From PALSA-610 sp038213435 (GTDB lineage: Bacteria > Actinomycetota > Acidimicrobiia > IMCC26256 > PALSA-610): DNA of 64,000 nucleotides. This document shows positions 16,474 to 24,791 of the stretch, one piece after another (the stretch's first letter is position 1; every line of letters begins with the position of its first letter). The notes beneath the pieces were generated by a model that searched no databases, had not been told where the DNA came from, and saw only the letters and a list, made by a program, of their open reading frames with translations. The position numbers and the translations under genes were made by a program. The stretch is taken from positions 62,001 to 126,000 of the forward strand of contig JBBQTI010000001.1 of the NCBI GenBank assembly GCA_038213435.1, given 5' to 3'.

Positions 16474-17433
16474 CGCGTTCTCGTCGAGCTCGCGATCGAG
16501 CCGCCGGTAGTGCTCGAAGCGCGCGGCGTCGAGCTCACCTCGCTCGATCGCCGCGCGCACCGCGCAGTCGGGTTCGGGACCGTGGGAGCAGTTCGTGAAC
16601 CGGCACCGCGCGACCAGCGTCTCGACGTCGGAGAACACACGGCTCAGGCCCTCGTCCGCGTCCCACAACGCGACCGAGCGCAGACCCGGCGTGTCGATGA
16701 GCCAACCCCCATCCGGGAGCGCGACGAGCTCACGAGCGGTCGTGGTGTGCCGTCCACGCTGATCGTTTTCGCGCACGTCGCCGATCGCCTGCACCGCCTC
16801 GCCGACGAGCCCGTTCACGAGCCTCGACTTGCCGACGCCGGAAGCGCCGATGAGCGCAACCGTGCGGCCCGCGCGGGCAAGCGTTCGCAATCGGTCGAGT
16901 CCAGCTCCGGTGACCGCGCTCGTGACCACGACCTCGACCTCCGCCGCGGCCTCGCGCGCGAGCTCGATCCCGCGCTCGACCTCGGCCCGACGGATCAGGT
17001 CAGCTTTCGACAGGACGACGACCGGGGTCGCCCCGCTCTCGAATGCGAGCACGAGCTCGCGCTCGAGACGCCGGACGTTCGGCCCGTTGTTCAACGCCTG
17101 CACGACGAACACGACGTCGACGTTCGCGGCGACGACCTGGGGCCTGCGCGCCCGGCCCTCGCCGGCGTCGCCCCGCACGAACGCCGAGCGACGCGGCAAC
17201 GAAGCGACGACGTTGCCGCCCCGCACGAGGAGCCAATCGCCCGTCGCCACGGAATGCCCGGCGAGCTGCGCACGCTCCGTTCCGCTCGCGGTCAGCAGCG
17301 TGGCCCACCCGCGATCGACCCGCGCCACGCGGCCGGGACTCGCGTCGGCGTGCGCGACGTCGGCTGCAGCCGCCGCGGCCAGGGCGGGATCCCAGCCGAG
17401 GCGTGCCAACGCGAGGTCTTCGGTCGCGGGCAT
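16462..17433 (-). CDS. rsgA: Ribosome small subunit-dependent GTPase RsgA
   Basis: RsgA is a circularly permuted GTPase that helps mature the 30S subunit. The 323-residue protein has an N-terminal OB-fold (VARVDRGWATLLTASG, GDWLLV), the permuted order G4 (SKAD) before G1 (GASGVGKSRLVNGL), and G3 DTPG, and a C-terminal zinc cluster CRFTNCSHGPEPDC. The ATG at 17433 has a TACGCT box ending 6 nt upstream, so the mRNA is probably leaderless. An open frame extends further upstream into the VWA gene and is rejected. It is convergent with the ACT gene. Confidence 0.94.
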   Translation of the reverse strand: MPATEDLALARLGWDPALAAAAAADVAHADASPGRVARVDRGWATLLTASGTERAQLAGHSVATGDWLLVRGGNVVASLPRRSAFVRGDAGEGRARRPQVVAANVDVVFVVQALNNGPNVRRLERELVLAFESGATPVVVLSKADLIRRAEVERGIELAREAAAEVEVVVTSAVTGAGLDRLRTLARAGRTVALIGASGVGKSRLVNGLVGEAVQAIGDVRENDQRGRHTTTARELVALPDGGWLIDTPGLRSVALWDADEGLSRVFSDVETLVARCRFTNCSHGPEPDCAVRAAIERGELDAARFEHYRRLDRELDENATGR

Positions 17434-17439
17434 CGATCC

Positions 17440-17445
17440 AGCGTA
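17440..17445 (-). promoter_or_regulatory. -10 box of rsgA, leaderless type
   Basis: TACGCT lies 6 nt before the rsgA ATG. It sits between rsgA and the VWA gene stop, giving rsgA its own promoter. Confidence 0.5.
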
Positions 17446-17479
17446 CGTTCCGGCCGTACGTTCCATCCGTCTGGATGGC

Positions 17480-18937
17480 TCAGGCTTCCACGACGTCGGC
17501 GACGAACTTCTGGAGTTGGCGGAGGTTGCGGACTTCGTACACGCCGTCGCAATACGGCGCGTACTCCGAGACGATCGAGTCGCCCGTATCCCAGTAGCCA
17601 CGCGGTTCGGGGTCGAGCCAGAACACCTTGCGAGCCCGCTTGCGCATCTCCGCGACGGTCCAAGCCTGCGACGCGTGGTAGTTGTTCCGGGCGTCCCCGA
17701 GCAAGATGACCGACGACTTCTTCGTGACCTCACGGATGTGGCGCTCGTGCCACACCTCGAACGCGTGGCCGTAGTCGCTGTGTCCGTCGACCCACACGAC
17801 GTCCGCTTCGGTGTTGACGCGGTGAATCGCCTCGCTCAGCTCCTGCGACTCGTCGAAGAAACGGGTCACCTCGTCGACGCCGTCGATGAAGACCCACGAT
17901 CGCACCTTGGAGAACTCGCTCTGCATCGCGTAGACGAATTGCAGCGTGAAACGTGCGAATGACGCGACCGATCCCGAGATGTCGGCAACGACCATGATCT
18001 CGGGCTTCGAGGGACGAGGCCGCTTGAATTTGGGCTCCACCGGCACCCCGCCATACGACATTGAGTGTCGCACCGTCTGGCGGAAGTCGAGATGGCCGCG
18101 GCGACGATGTCGGCGTCGCTGCGCGAGGCGAGCCGCAAGGGCGCGGGTCAAGGGGTAAATGGCACGCTGGAGAAGTTGCATCTCCTCCCGCGACGCATGC
18201 ATGAAGTCGACGTCCTCCGGAAGCGGCTTGCGCAACGTGCGCGCCATCGCCTCGACCCCGCGGTCGGCGACGAGCCGCCGCCGGATCTCGGCCTCGATCA
18301 TCTCCTTCAGCACCTTCAGCCGGCCCTCGAAGTCTTCGCGTGCGAGCCGCTCGTCGAACGCGCCTGCGCCGATCTGTTGTTCGTCTTGCGCCCGGGCCAT
18401 CATCTTCGTGACGAGACCGTCGGCGTCGAGCTGTCGAAGGGTTCGGTAGAGGTAGTACGCGCCGCCGACCGGGCGCCCCGGCTCCATCCCGGCGAAACGC
18501 GCCACCGCGGCGCCGGCGAGCATGCGCATCTCGTTCTGGTCCATGCGCATCAGCGCATCGAGAAGCATCTGCGCGAGCTCTTCGTTCGAAACCTGACCCA
18601 TCGCACCACCCTGATCCATGGCGGCGCGCAGCTCGTCGAAGTTCGCCTGGGAGTCGGCGTCGAGATCGGACTCGCCGTCGGCGTTCACGCCGGGCGAGAA
18701 CATCGAGAAGAACACCTCGAACACCGTGTCGAAGACGCGATAGTGGCCCGCGTTCTTCACGAGCGTCGCGCCGAGCGCGGCCTTGAACGCCTCGCGCTCG
18801 TCGAGCGACACGAACTCCACCGCGCGCATCGCGTCGAGATTCTCGGTCATGGAGACGGGCAGACCCGCGATTCGGAGTTCGTGCACGAAACCCTGCAGCA
18901 CGTCGAGCATGTGCGGCTCGGCCGGCAGGATCGTCAC
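17480..18937 (-). CDS. VWA-domain protein, CoxE-like
   Basis: The ~485-residue protein belongs to the group of VWA proteins that partner MoxR-type AAA ATPases. An N-terminal helical half (MLDVLQGFVHELRIAGLPVS, EREAFKAALGATLVKN) precedes a C-terminal von Willebrand A domain with MIDAS motif DISGSV and VWVDGHSDYGHAFE. MoxR/VWA pairs act as chaperones that insert metal centres or remodel complexes; the client here is unknown. The GTG at 18937 is chosen because GGGGAG lies 8 nt upstream. An ATG at 18958 or a GTG at 18985, three bases after moxR, are alternatives. It is the last gene of obg-proB-proA-moxR-VWA. Confidence 0.85.
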   Translation of the reverse strand: MTILPAEPHMLDVLQGFVHELRIAGLPVSMTENLDAMRAVEFVSLDEREAFKAALGATLVKNAGHYRVFDTVFEVFFSMFSPGVNADGESDLDADSQANFDELRAAMDQGGAMGQVSNEELAQMLLDALMRMDQNEMRMLAGAAVARFAGMEPGRPVGGAYYLYRTLRQLDADGLVTKMMARAQDEQQIGAGAFDERLAREDFEGRLKVLKEMIEAEIRRRLVADRGVEAMARTLRKPLPEDVDFMHASREEMQLLQRAIYPLTRALAARLAQRRRHRRRGHLDFRQTVRHSMSYGGVPVEPKFKRPRPSKPEIMVVADISGSVASFARFTLQFVYAMQSEFSKVRSWVFIDGVDEVTRFFDESQELSEAIHRVNTEADVVWVDGHSDYGHAFEVWHERHIREVTKKSSVILLGDARNNYHASQAWTVAEMRKRARKVFWLDPEPRGYWDTGDSIVSEYAPYCDGVYEVRNLRQLQKFVADVVEA

Positions 18938-18988
18938 CTCACCACTCCCCCGCGACATCGCATGGTCGAGCTTGCTCCACTGCACTCG

Positions 18989-19876
18989 CTACTTCTTGAT
19001 GACCGCGGGCGCGTCGACGCCCAGCTCTTTGCGCGTCTTCGCGATGTCGCTCTGATACTTCAGCAGCACGTGCAACGTGTCGCCGAGCACCTCCGGCGTG
19101 ATCTCATTGCGGCCCAGGAACACAAGTGTGCGCGCCCAGTCGATCGTCTCGGAGATCGACGGCGATTTCTTCAAGTCGATGTTGCGGATCGAGTTGACGA
19201 CCTTCGCAATTTGCCCCGCGAGCGCGGCATCGACCTCAGGTACCCGCACCCGCACGATCTCCTTCTCGCGCTCGATGTCCGGGTAATCGATGTGCAGGAA
19301 CAGGCACCGCCGCTTCAATGCCTCCGACAATTCGCGGGTGTTGTTCGAGGTGAGGAACACGAGCGGCACCTGCTTGCCCACGATCGTCCCGAGCTCGGGA
19401 ATCGAGACCTGGAAGTCGGAGAGCACTTCGAGCAGCAGCGCTTCGGTCTCGATCTCGACTCGGTCGACCTCGTCGATGAGCAGGACGACCGGCTCGTCCG
19501 CCCGGATCGCCTCGAGCAGCGGGCGGGTCAACAGGAACGCCTCGGAGAAGATGTCGGATTCGACGGTCTCCCAATCGCGCTCGTGCTCGCGGTCGGCCTG
19601 GATCCGGAGCAACTGCTTCTTGTAGTTCCACTCATAGATGGCCTTCGACTCGTCGAGACCCTCGTAGCACTGCAGCCGGATGAGGCGCGCGCCGACAGTG
19701 GCCGCGACCGCCTTGGCCAGCTCGGTCTTGCCGACACCTGCGGGGCCCTCGACGAGCACGGGCTTTCCGAGCCGCTCCGCGAGGTATACGACGCCTGCGA
19801 TGTTCGTGTCGGAGAGATAGTCGACCTCGCGCAACCGGGCAGCCGTCGCGTCGACGGATTCGAATCGTTCGCCCAT
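18989..19876 (-). CDS. MoxR-family AAA+ ATPase
   Basis: The 295-residue ATPase has Walker A GPAGVGKTELAKAV, Walker B VVLLIDEVDR, sensor-like FLTSNNTRELSEALKRR and the C-terminal lid typical of MoxR proteins. With the downstream VWA protein it forms the usual chaperone pair. Its ATG overlaps the proA stop by one base (TAATG), tying its expression to the obg-proB-proA operon, although it has no obvious link with proline synthesis. CoxD of carbon monoxide dehydrogenase clusters is a related protein, but no such dehydrogenase is in the window. Confidence 0.9.
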   Translation of the reverse strand: MGERFESVDATAARLREVDYLSDTNIAGVVYLAERLGKPVLVEGPAGVGKTELAKAVAATVGARLIRLQCYEGLDESKAIYEWNYKKQLLRIQADREHERDWETVESDIFSEAFLLTRPLLEAIRADEPVVLLIDEVDRVEIETEALLLEVLSDFQVSIPELGTIVGKQVPLVFLTSNNTRELSEALKRRCLFLHIDYPDIEREKEIVRVRVPEVDAALAGQIAKVVNSIRNIDLKKSPSISETIDWARTLVFLGRNEITPEVLGDTLHVLLKYQSDIAKTRKELGVDAPAVIKK

Positions 19877-21123
19877 TACCCCCGTACCTGCCCTTCCCCC
19901 CAGATGACGTACTTGTAGGTGGTCAACTCCCGCAGACCCATGGGGCCGCGCGCGTGCAACTTCTGGGTCGAGATACCGATCTCGGCACCGAAGCCGAACT
20001 CTTCTCCGTCGGTGAATCGCGTGCTCGCGTTCACGACGACGGCGGCCGCGTCGACCTCGCGCGTGAAGCGGCGCGCCGCGTCGAGATCGCGCGTCAGGAT
20101 CGCTTCGGTGTGCCCGGTGCCGTAGTGGTTGACGTGCGCGATCGCGGCATCGAGGTCGGGTGCGATCGCGACCGACAGCTTCAGGTCGGAGTACTCGCGG
20201 CCGAAGTCGTCGTCGGTCGCGGCGCCGATGTGCAGTGAGCGACGCTGCGCGTCGGGGTCGCCGACGAGCTCGACACCTTGTTCGTGCAGCACGTCGGCGA
20301 TCCGGGGCACGAACGCGTCGGCCACCGAGACGTGCACCACGAGCGACTCAGCCGCGTTGCACACGCTCGATCGCTGTGTCTTGGCGTTCACGACGATCTT
20401 CATCGCTTCGTCGAGATCGGCCGACGCGTCGACATACACGTGACAGTTGCCGTCGCCGTCGATGATCACCGGCACCTTGGCGTTGTCGCGCACGCTCTGG
20501 ATGAGCGACGGCCCGCCGCGCGGGATCAGGCAGTCGACGTAGTCGCTGAGCTGCATCACCGCGGTCGCGGTCTCGTGCGCGGTGTCCTCCACGAGGATGA
20601 CCGCATCCTCGGGCAACCCGTGCTTGACCAGCGCGTCGCGCAGCACCAGCGTGACGGCGACGTTCGAACGCAGCGCCGACGACGACCCGCGCAGCAGCGC
20701 CGCGTTCCCGGCCTTGATGCACAGCCCGGCGGCGTCGCTCGTGACGTTGGGGCGGTTCTCGTAGATGATCGCCACCACGCCGAGCGGCACGCGCGTCCGC
20801 ACGATCTCGAGCCCGTTCGGCCGGCGCCAGCCGTCGAGCACCTCCCCGACCGGATCCGGGAGCGCGGCGACGGTGCGCAGCCCGTTCGCCATCGATTCCA
20901 GCCGGGCGTCGGTCAGCCGCAACCGGTCGAGCGGACCATCCGCCATCCCCGCGGCGCGGGCGGCGTCGAGGTCGACCTCGTTGGCGGCCCGGACCTCGCC
21001 GGCGCGCTCGGCCAGCAGGTCGGCCGCGGTCAGCAGCGCCCCGTTCTTGGCCGGCGTCGGCGCCCCGGCGAGCAGCCTGCTCGCGGCCTTCGCCCGGCGG
21101 CCGAGCTCGATGACGGGGGTCAT
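19876..21123 (-). CDS. proA: Gamma-glutamyl phosphate reductase
   Basis: ProA reduces glutamyl-5-phosphate to glutamate semialdehyde in proline synthesis. The 415-residue enzyme has the aldehyde-dehydrogenase fold with LGVVAIIYENRPNVTSDAAG, LCIKAGNAALLRGSSSALRS, and the catalytic cysteine in KTQRSSVCNAAESL (near residue 260). The end AEIGISTQKLHARGPMGLRE is diagnostic. It lies downstream of proB after a 98-nt gap with a palindrome (21139-21156), and overlaps moxR by one base. Confidence 0.96.
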   Translation of the reverse strand: MTPVIELGRRAKAASRLLAGAPTPAKNGALLTAADLLAERAGEVRAANEVDLDAARAAGMADGPLDRLRLTDARLESMANGLRTVAALPDPVGEVLDGWRRPNGLEIVRTRVPLGVVAIIYENRPNVTSDAAGLCIKAGNAALLRGSSSALRSNVAVTLVLRDALVKHGLPEDAVILVEDTAHETATAVMQLSDYVDCLIPRGGPSLIQSVRDNAKVPVIIDGDGNCHVYVDASADLDEAMKIVVNAKTQRSSVCNAAESLVVHVSVADAFVPRIADVLHEQGVELVGDPDAQRRSLHIGAATDDDFGREYSDLKLSVAIAPDLDAAIAHVNHYGTGHTEAILTRDLDAARRFTREVDAAAVVVNASTRFTDGEEFGFGAEIGISTQKLHARGPMGLRELTTYKYVIWGEGQVRG

Positions 21124-21138
21124 CCCGCCAGGCTACCC

Positions 21139-21156
21139 CTTGACCAAGCGGTCAAG
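21139..21156. promoter_or_regulatory. Perfect 7-bp inverted repeat in the proB-proA gap
   Basis: CTTGACC and GGTCAAG are separated by AAGC, 15 bp upstream of the proA start. It could be a repressor site or a small mRNA hairpin. No poly-T tract follows, so it is not a typical terminator. Confidence 0.4.
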
Positions 21157-21221
21157 TCTGGCCGTTTTCCCCCTCCGAAGCGGCCTTCGAGCTTCCGGCC
21201 TTCGACCTCAACCGTATGGCG

Positions 21222-22322
21222 CTACGGCAGGACCACGAGGTCGTCGCGATGCACGACCTCGTTGGGTGAGCCGCTCGGCAGGTCGTCCGTGCGCTTGCCG
21301 GCGACCGCGCGTAGCTGCAAGGCGCCGTAACGACAAAGGCCCTTTGCGAATACGCGACCGTCCTCGCCGATGATCTCGACGGGCGCGTCGACGTCGAACG
21401 CACCCTCGACCTCGCGCACTCCGGCGGCGAGCAACGACTTGCCGCCCACGACCAGCGCGCGGCGGGCGCCCACGTCGACGGTGACGCGGCCCTCGGAACC
21501 CTGCGCGAACGCGATCCAAAGCTTCCGCGACGAAAGTCGGGTCGCTCGGGGTGCGAACGAGGTGCCGACGACCCGGCCGGAGAGCGCGTCGGCGATCACG
21601 TTCGGAACCGAGGCCGACGCGATTACGGCCCGCACTCCGGACCAGGCCGCGATCTTCGCCGCCGCGAGCTTGCTCGCCATCCCGCCGCTGCCCCGTTCGG
21701 TTCCCGCGCCGCCCACCGCCTGCTCGAGCGCCTCGTCGACTTCGACGATCTCCTCGATCAACGATGCGTCGGCGTCGCGACGCGGATCGGCGGTGAACAC
21801 GCCGCCGGTGTCGGTGAGCAGCAACAGCGTGTCGGCGTGGACGAGATGCGACACGAGCGCCGCGAGCCGATCGTTGTCCCCGTAGCGGATCTCGTCGTCG
21901 GCGACCGTGTCGTTCTCGTTGACGATCGGGAGCACGCCCAGCTCGCGCAACCTCTGCAGCGTCGCGCGCGCGTGGAGGTACTGGCTCCGATGCGCGAAGT
22001 CGTACGGCGTGAGCAACACCTGGCCGGCGACGATCCCGAGCGAGCCGAGCAGCGCGTTCATACGCTCGAGCAGACGCGGCTGGCCCACCGCGGCGATCGC
22101 CTGCAACGTGCCAATGTCGGTCGGTCGGCGGTGCAGCCCGAGCGCGGGCATCCCCGCCGCGATCGCACCTGACATCACGAGCACGACCTCGTGCCCGGCT
22201 CGGCGTGCGGTCGCGAGATCGCCCGCGAGTTTCGTCAACGCGTCGTCGTCGAGCTCGCCGGACTCCCTAGCGATCGACGACGTGCCGACCTTCACGACCG
22301 CCACGGGAGCCGGGGCAGCCAC
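21222..22322 (-). CDS. proB: Glutamate 5-kinase with PUA domain
   Basis: ProB phosphorylates glutamate, the first step of proline synthesis, and is normally feedback-inhibited by proline. The 366-residue enzyme has the amino-acid kinase domain (VVKVGTSSIARESGELDD, VLVMSGAIAAGM, LPIVNENDTVADDEIRYGDN, GTERGSGGMASKLAAA) and a C-terminal PUA domain (KLWIAFAQGSEGRVTVDVGA). The GTG start overlaps the obg stop by one base (TAGTG); upstream extension of the frame is a shadow of obg. Confidence 0.96.
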   Translation of the reverse strand: MAAPAPVAVVKVGTSSIARESGELDDDALTKLAGDLATARRAGHEVVLVMSGAIAAGMPALGLHRRPTDIGTLQAIAAVGQPRLLERMNALLGSLGIVAGQVLLTPYDFAHRSQYLHARATLQRLRELGVLPIVNENDTVADDEIRYGDNDRLAALVSHLVHADTLLLLTDTGGVFTADPRRDADASLIEEIVEVDEALEQAVGGAGTERGSGGMASKLAAAKIAAWSGVRAVIASASVPNVIADALSGRVVGTSFAPRATRLSSRKLWIAFAQGSEGRVTVDVGARRALVVGGKSLLAAGVREVEGAFDVDAPVEIIGEDGRVFAKGLCRYGALQLRAVAGKRTDDLPSGSPNEVVHRDDLVVLP

Positions 22323-23560
22323 TAGGCCGGCTCCTCGTAGAGGAGCTCGTGGTCGCCGATGCGCACGACGTCGCCGTCGGCGGCGCCGGCCCGCGCCAGC
22401 GCGCGCTCGACGCCCATGCGCTGCAACCGCTGTTGGACGTAGGCCATCGCTTCGGAATTCGTGAGGTCGGCGAGCGCTACCGCGCGCTCGGCGGGCCGGC
22501 CCTGCACGCGCCACTCCTTCGGGCCCTCGCGCACCACGGAGAAACCTTGCTCCTCGGGCCGGAACACGACGTACGGGTCGACTTCGCCTTCGGCGGCGCG
22601 CGCGGCTTCGATCAATGTCGCGAGCTGCCCGCGGAACTCGTCGAGACCGGCGCGCGTCACGCTCGCGATGCGCATCCCGTCGAACTCCACGTCGGGAGCG
22701 GCGACGTCAGCCTTGCTGCCGACGAGGAGGCGCGGCCGGTCGAGCAGCGCCGGTCGGTAGCGACGGAGCTCGTCCAGCAGCACGCGCTCCTGCTCGGCGG
22801 GTGGGCGGTCGTCGACCGGCGCGAGGTCGCAGAGGATCACGAGCACGCGTGCGCGTTCGATGTGACGCAAGAAATGGTGGCCGAGGCCCCGGCCCTCGGC
22901 CGCGCCTTCGATGAGGCCCGGGATGTCGGCCAACACGAAGTCGTGGTCCTGCCAACGCACGACGCCGAGGTGGGGTTCGAGCGTGGTGAACGGGTAGTTG
23001 GCGATCTTGGGCTTGGCCGCGCTGACGACCGAGATCAGGGTCGACTTCCCCGCGTTCGGGAAGCCGACGAGCGCGGCATCGGCCATCAGCTTGAGCTCGA
23101 GCTTCAGCCAGCGCTCCTCGCCGTACTCACCCTGCTCCGCGAAGCTCGGCGCTCGCCGCGCGTTCGACAAGAACCGCGCGTTGCCGCGCCCGCCTTGGCC
23201 ACCGCGCGCCGCGAGCCAGGTATCGCCGTGGTGCAGGAGGTCGGCGAGCAGCTCGCCGTCGAGCGAGCGCACGACCGTGCCTTCGGGGACATCGACCACG
23301 AGGTCGGCCCCGCTCTTGCCGTGCAGCTTCTGGCCCTTGCCGTGCGTCCCCGACCCGGCCTTGCGATGGGGATGATCGCGAAACGCCAGCAACGAGGCGA
23401 CGTTGCGGTTTGCGCGCAACCACACATCGCCGCCGCGACCACCGTCACCGCCGTCCGGGCCGCCCTTCGGCACGTGCGACTCGCGCCGGAAGCCGACGCA
23501 GCCCGCGCCGCCGTCACCGCCCTTCACGTTGCTCTGCGCGGTATCGACGAATCCAGACAT
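22322..23560 (-). CDS. obg: Obg/CgtA GTPase
   Basis: Obg is an essential GTPase for 50S ribosome assembly and stress control. The 412-residue protein has the glycine-rich Obg fold (GGDGGAGCVGFRRESHVPKG, GGDGGRGGDVWL), a central GTPase domain with G1 GFPNAGKS, G3 DIPG and G4 GSKAD, and a C-terminal OCT domain ending DGDVVRIGDHELLYEEPA. The start MSGFVDTAQSN has a TATCCT box 8 nt upstream; the upstream in-frame extension lacks homology. It begins the obg-proB-proA-moxR-VWA unit. Confidence 0.96.
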   Translation of the reverse strand: MSGFVDTAQSNVKGGDGGAGCVGFRRESHVPKGGPDGGDGGRGGDVWLRANRNVASLLAFRDHPHRKAGSGTHGKGQKLHGKSGADLVVDVPEGTVVRSLDGELLADLLHHGDTWLAARGGQGGRGNARFLSNARRAPSFAEQGEYGEERWLKLELKLMADAALVGFPNAGKSTLISVVSAAKPKIANYPFTTLEPHLGVVRWQDHDFVLADIPGLIEGAAEGRGLGHHFLRHIERARVLVILCDLAPVDDRPPAEQERVLLDELRRYRPALLDRPRLLVGSKADVAAPDVEFDGMRIASVTRAGLDEFRGQLATLIEAARAAEGEVDPYVVFRPEEQGFSVVREGPKEWRVQGRPAERAVALADLTNSEAMAYVQQRLQRMGVERALARAGAADGDVVRIGDHELLYEEPA

Positions 23561-23568
23561 TCCCGACC

Positions 23569-23596
23569 AGGATACGGAGGCGCGTCCGCGTATCCT
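23569..23596. promoter_or_regulatory. Mirror-image divergent -10 boxes of obg and the lipoprotein gene
   Basis: TATCCT occurs once in each direction (minus strand 23569-23574, plus strand 23591-23596), as part of an inverted repeat with arms AGGATACG and CGTATCCT. The boxes end 8 and 6 nt before the obg and lipoprotein ATGs, so both mRNAs are probably leaderless. One protein bound here could affect both promoters. Confidence 0.55.
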
Positions 23597-23602
23597 CCGT
23601 TC

Positions 23603-24076
23603 ATGGGTCGCCTCGCCCTCCTTCTCTTCTCCGTTCTCGCGCTGGTTTCGCTCGCCGGCTGCAGTAGCGGGCACCAGGCGACTGTCCCCTCGACCACCAC
23701 GACGGCCTCCTCGTCGATCCCGGTCACCACGACGACGACCGAGCTGTCGTCCACGACTTCGACGACCCCGGCCGCAACGAGCACTACGACATCAACCGTC
23801 GTCCGGTCGAGCGTGCAGATCAGCGAGTTCAGCGTCAGCCCGTCCTCACCCGTGTGCAACGCGCCGACCATGATCCAGCTCCAATGGACCGCGGTCGGAG
23901 CGTCCTCCGTCGACCTCTCGATCGACGGACAGCCGTTCGCAACATTCGGCGGCGGCGCCCAAAGCCATCTCGAGTACTACGCGTGCGACGGCAAGCCGCA
24001 CACCTATCTGCTCACCGCGCGGTCCGGATCGGCCACCGCGATCGCGAGCCGGGTCGTCACGTCGACAACGGGTTGA
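23603..24076 (+). CDS. Small secreted lipoprotein with Thr/Ser-rich linker
   Basis: The 157-residue protein starts MGRLALLLFSVLALVSLAGC, a type II signal peptide with lipobox LAGC; cysteine 20 would be lipidated. A linker made almost wholly of Thr, Ser and Pro (residues 28-70) follows, then a ~85-residue beta-rich domain (ISEFSVSPSSPVCNAPTMIQ ... YYACDGKPHTYLLTARSGSA) reminiscent of Ig-like folds. Two cysteines (CNAP, YYACDG) could form a disulfide. Function unknown. It is divergent from obg and convergent with the HhH-GPD gene. Confidence 0.78.
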   Translation: MGRLALLLFSVLALVSLAGCSSGHQATVPSTTTTASSSIPVTTTTTELSSTTSTTPAATSTTTSTVVRSSVQISEFSVSPSSPVCNAPTMIQLQWTAVGASSVDLSIDGQPFATFGGGAQSHLEYYACDGKPHTYLLTARSGSATAIASRVVTSTTG

Positions 24077-24098
24077 ACCGCCGGGCTGAATCGCCGGG

Positions 24099-24662
24099 CT
24101 ACTCGCCCGACTTCGCCGCGGCTTTCATCGCACGTTTCTTCTCGCGGATCTCGAGCACCCGCTCGTAGGAGTCGACGTCGGCGATCGAAGGCCAGTCGGC
24201 GGCTGCGACCTCCCACCCGGCCGGGCGCACGCCGAGTCGCTTGCCCAGCAGGCCGACGAAGATTCGAGCCTTCGCGGGGCCGAACCCAGGGAGCGCGACC
24301 ACGCGGGTGAGCAGCTCGTCGCCGCTCGCCACGTACGTCCACACCGCCTCGGCCCGGCCGCCATAGTGCTCGACGAGGTACGCGCACAAGGCCTGGGTCC
24401 GCTTGGCCATCGCACCCGGATAGCGGTGCAACGCCGGCTTGGCCCGGAAGATCGCCTCGAGCGCGCTCGGCTCCATCTTCGCGATCGCGGTCGCGTCGAG
24501 CGGGTGGCCGCCCAGACGCTCCTTCAGCAGCGCGGGCGCGTTGAAAGCCCACTCCATCGGGACCTGCTGATCGAGCAGCATCCCGATCATCACGGCGAGC
24601 GGCTCCGACGCGAGGAGCCGGTTGGCGCCGGCGTCGGGCGTGAAGTACAGCGCGGTCGGCAT
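24099..24662 (-). CDS. HhH-GPD-type base-excision DNA repair protein
   Basis: The 187-residue protein resembles the minimal endonuclease III/AlkA-like glycosylase superfamily. It has DQQVPMEWAFNAPALLKERL, a helix-hairpin-helix VVALPGFGPAKARIFVGLLG near residue 120, and a lysine-rich C-terminus. It lacks the iron-sulfur cluster cysteines of Nth, and the lysine of the Nth active site is not apparent, so the lesion specificity is uncertain. The start MPTALYFTPDA has TAGGCT ending 7 nt upstream, a leaderless arrangement. It is divergent from the HelD-like helicase gene. Confidence 0.82.
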   Translation of the reverse strand: MPTALYFTPDAGANRLLASEPLAVMIGMLLDQQVPMEWAFNAPALLKERLGGHPLDATAIAKMEPSALEAIFRAKPALHRYPGAMAKRTQALCAYLVEHYGGRAEAVWTYVASGDELLTRVVALPGFGPAKARIFVGLLGKRLGVRPAGWEVAAADWPSIADVDSYERVLEIREKKRAMKAAAKSGE

Positions 24663-24669
24663 CGACCCG

Positions 24670-24675
24670 AGCCTA
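24670..24675 (-). promoter_or_regulatory. -10 box of the HhH-GPD gene, leaderless type
   Basis: TAGGCT lies 7 nt before the ATG, without a Shine-Dalgarno between. Confidence 0.5.
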
Positions 24676-24791
24676 GAACGCTTTGTGCGGCCCAGGGCCG
24701 GGCTCGAGGGCGGGCTCGGGGCTGGGCTCGGAGGACGAACGACTAGACTGACCCATCCTGAAATCTCGTTCCGCTCGTCCAGGGGAGCGAA

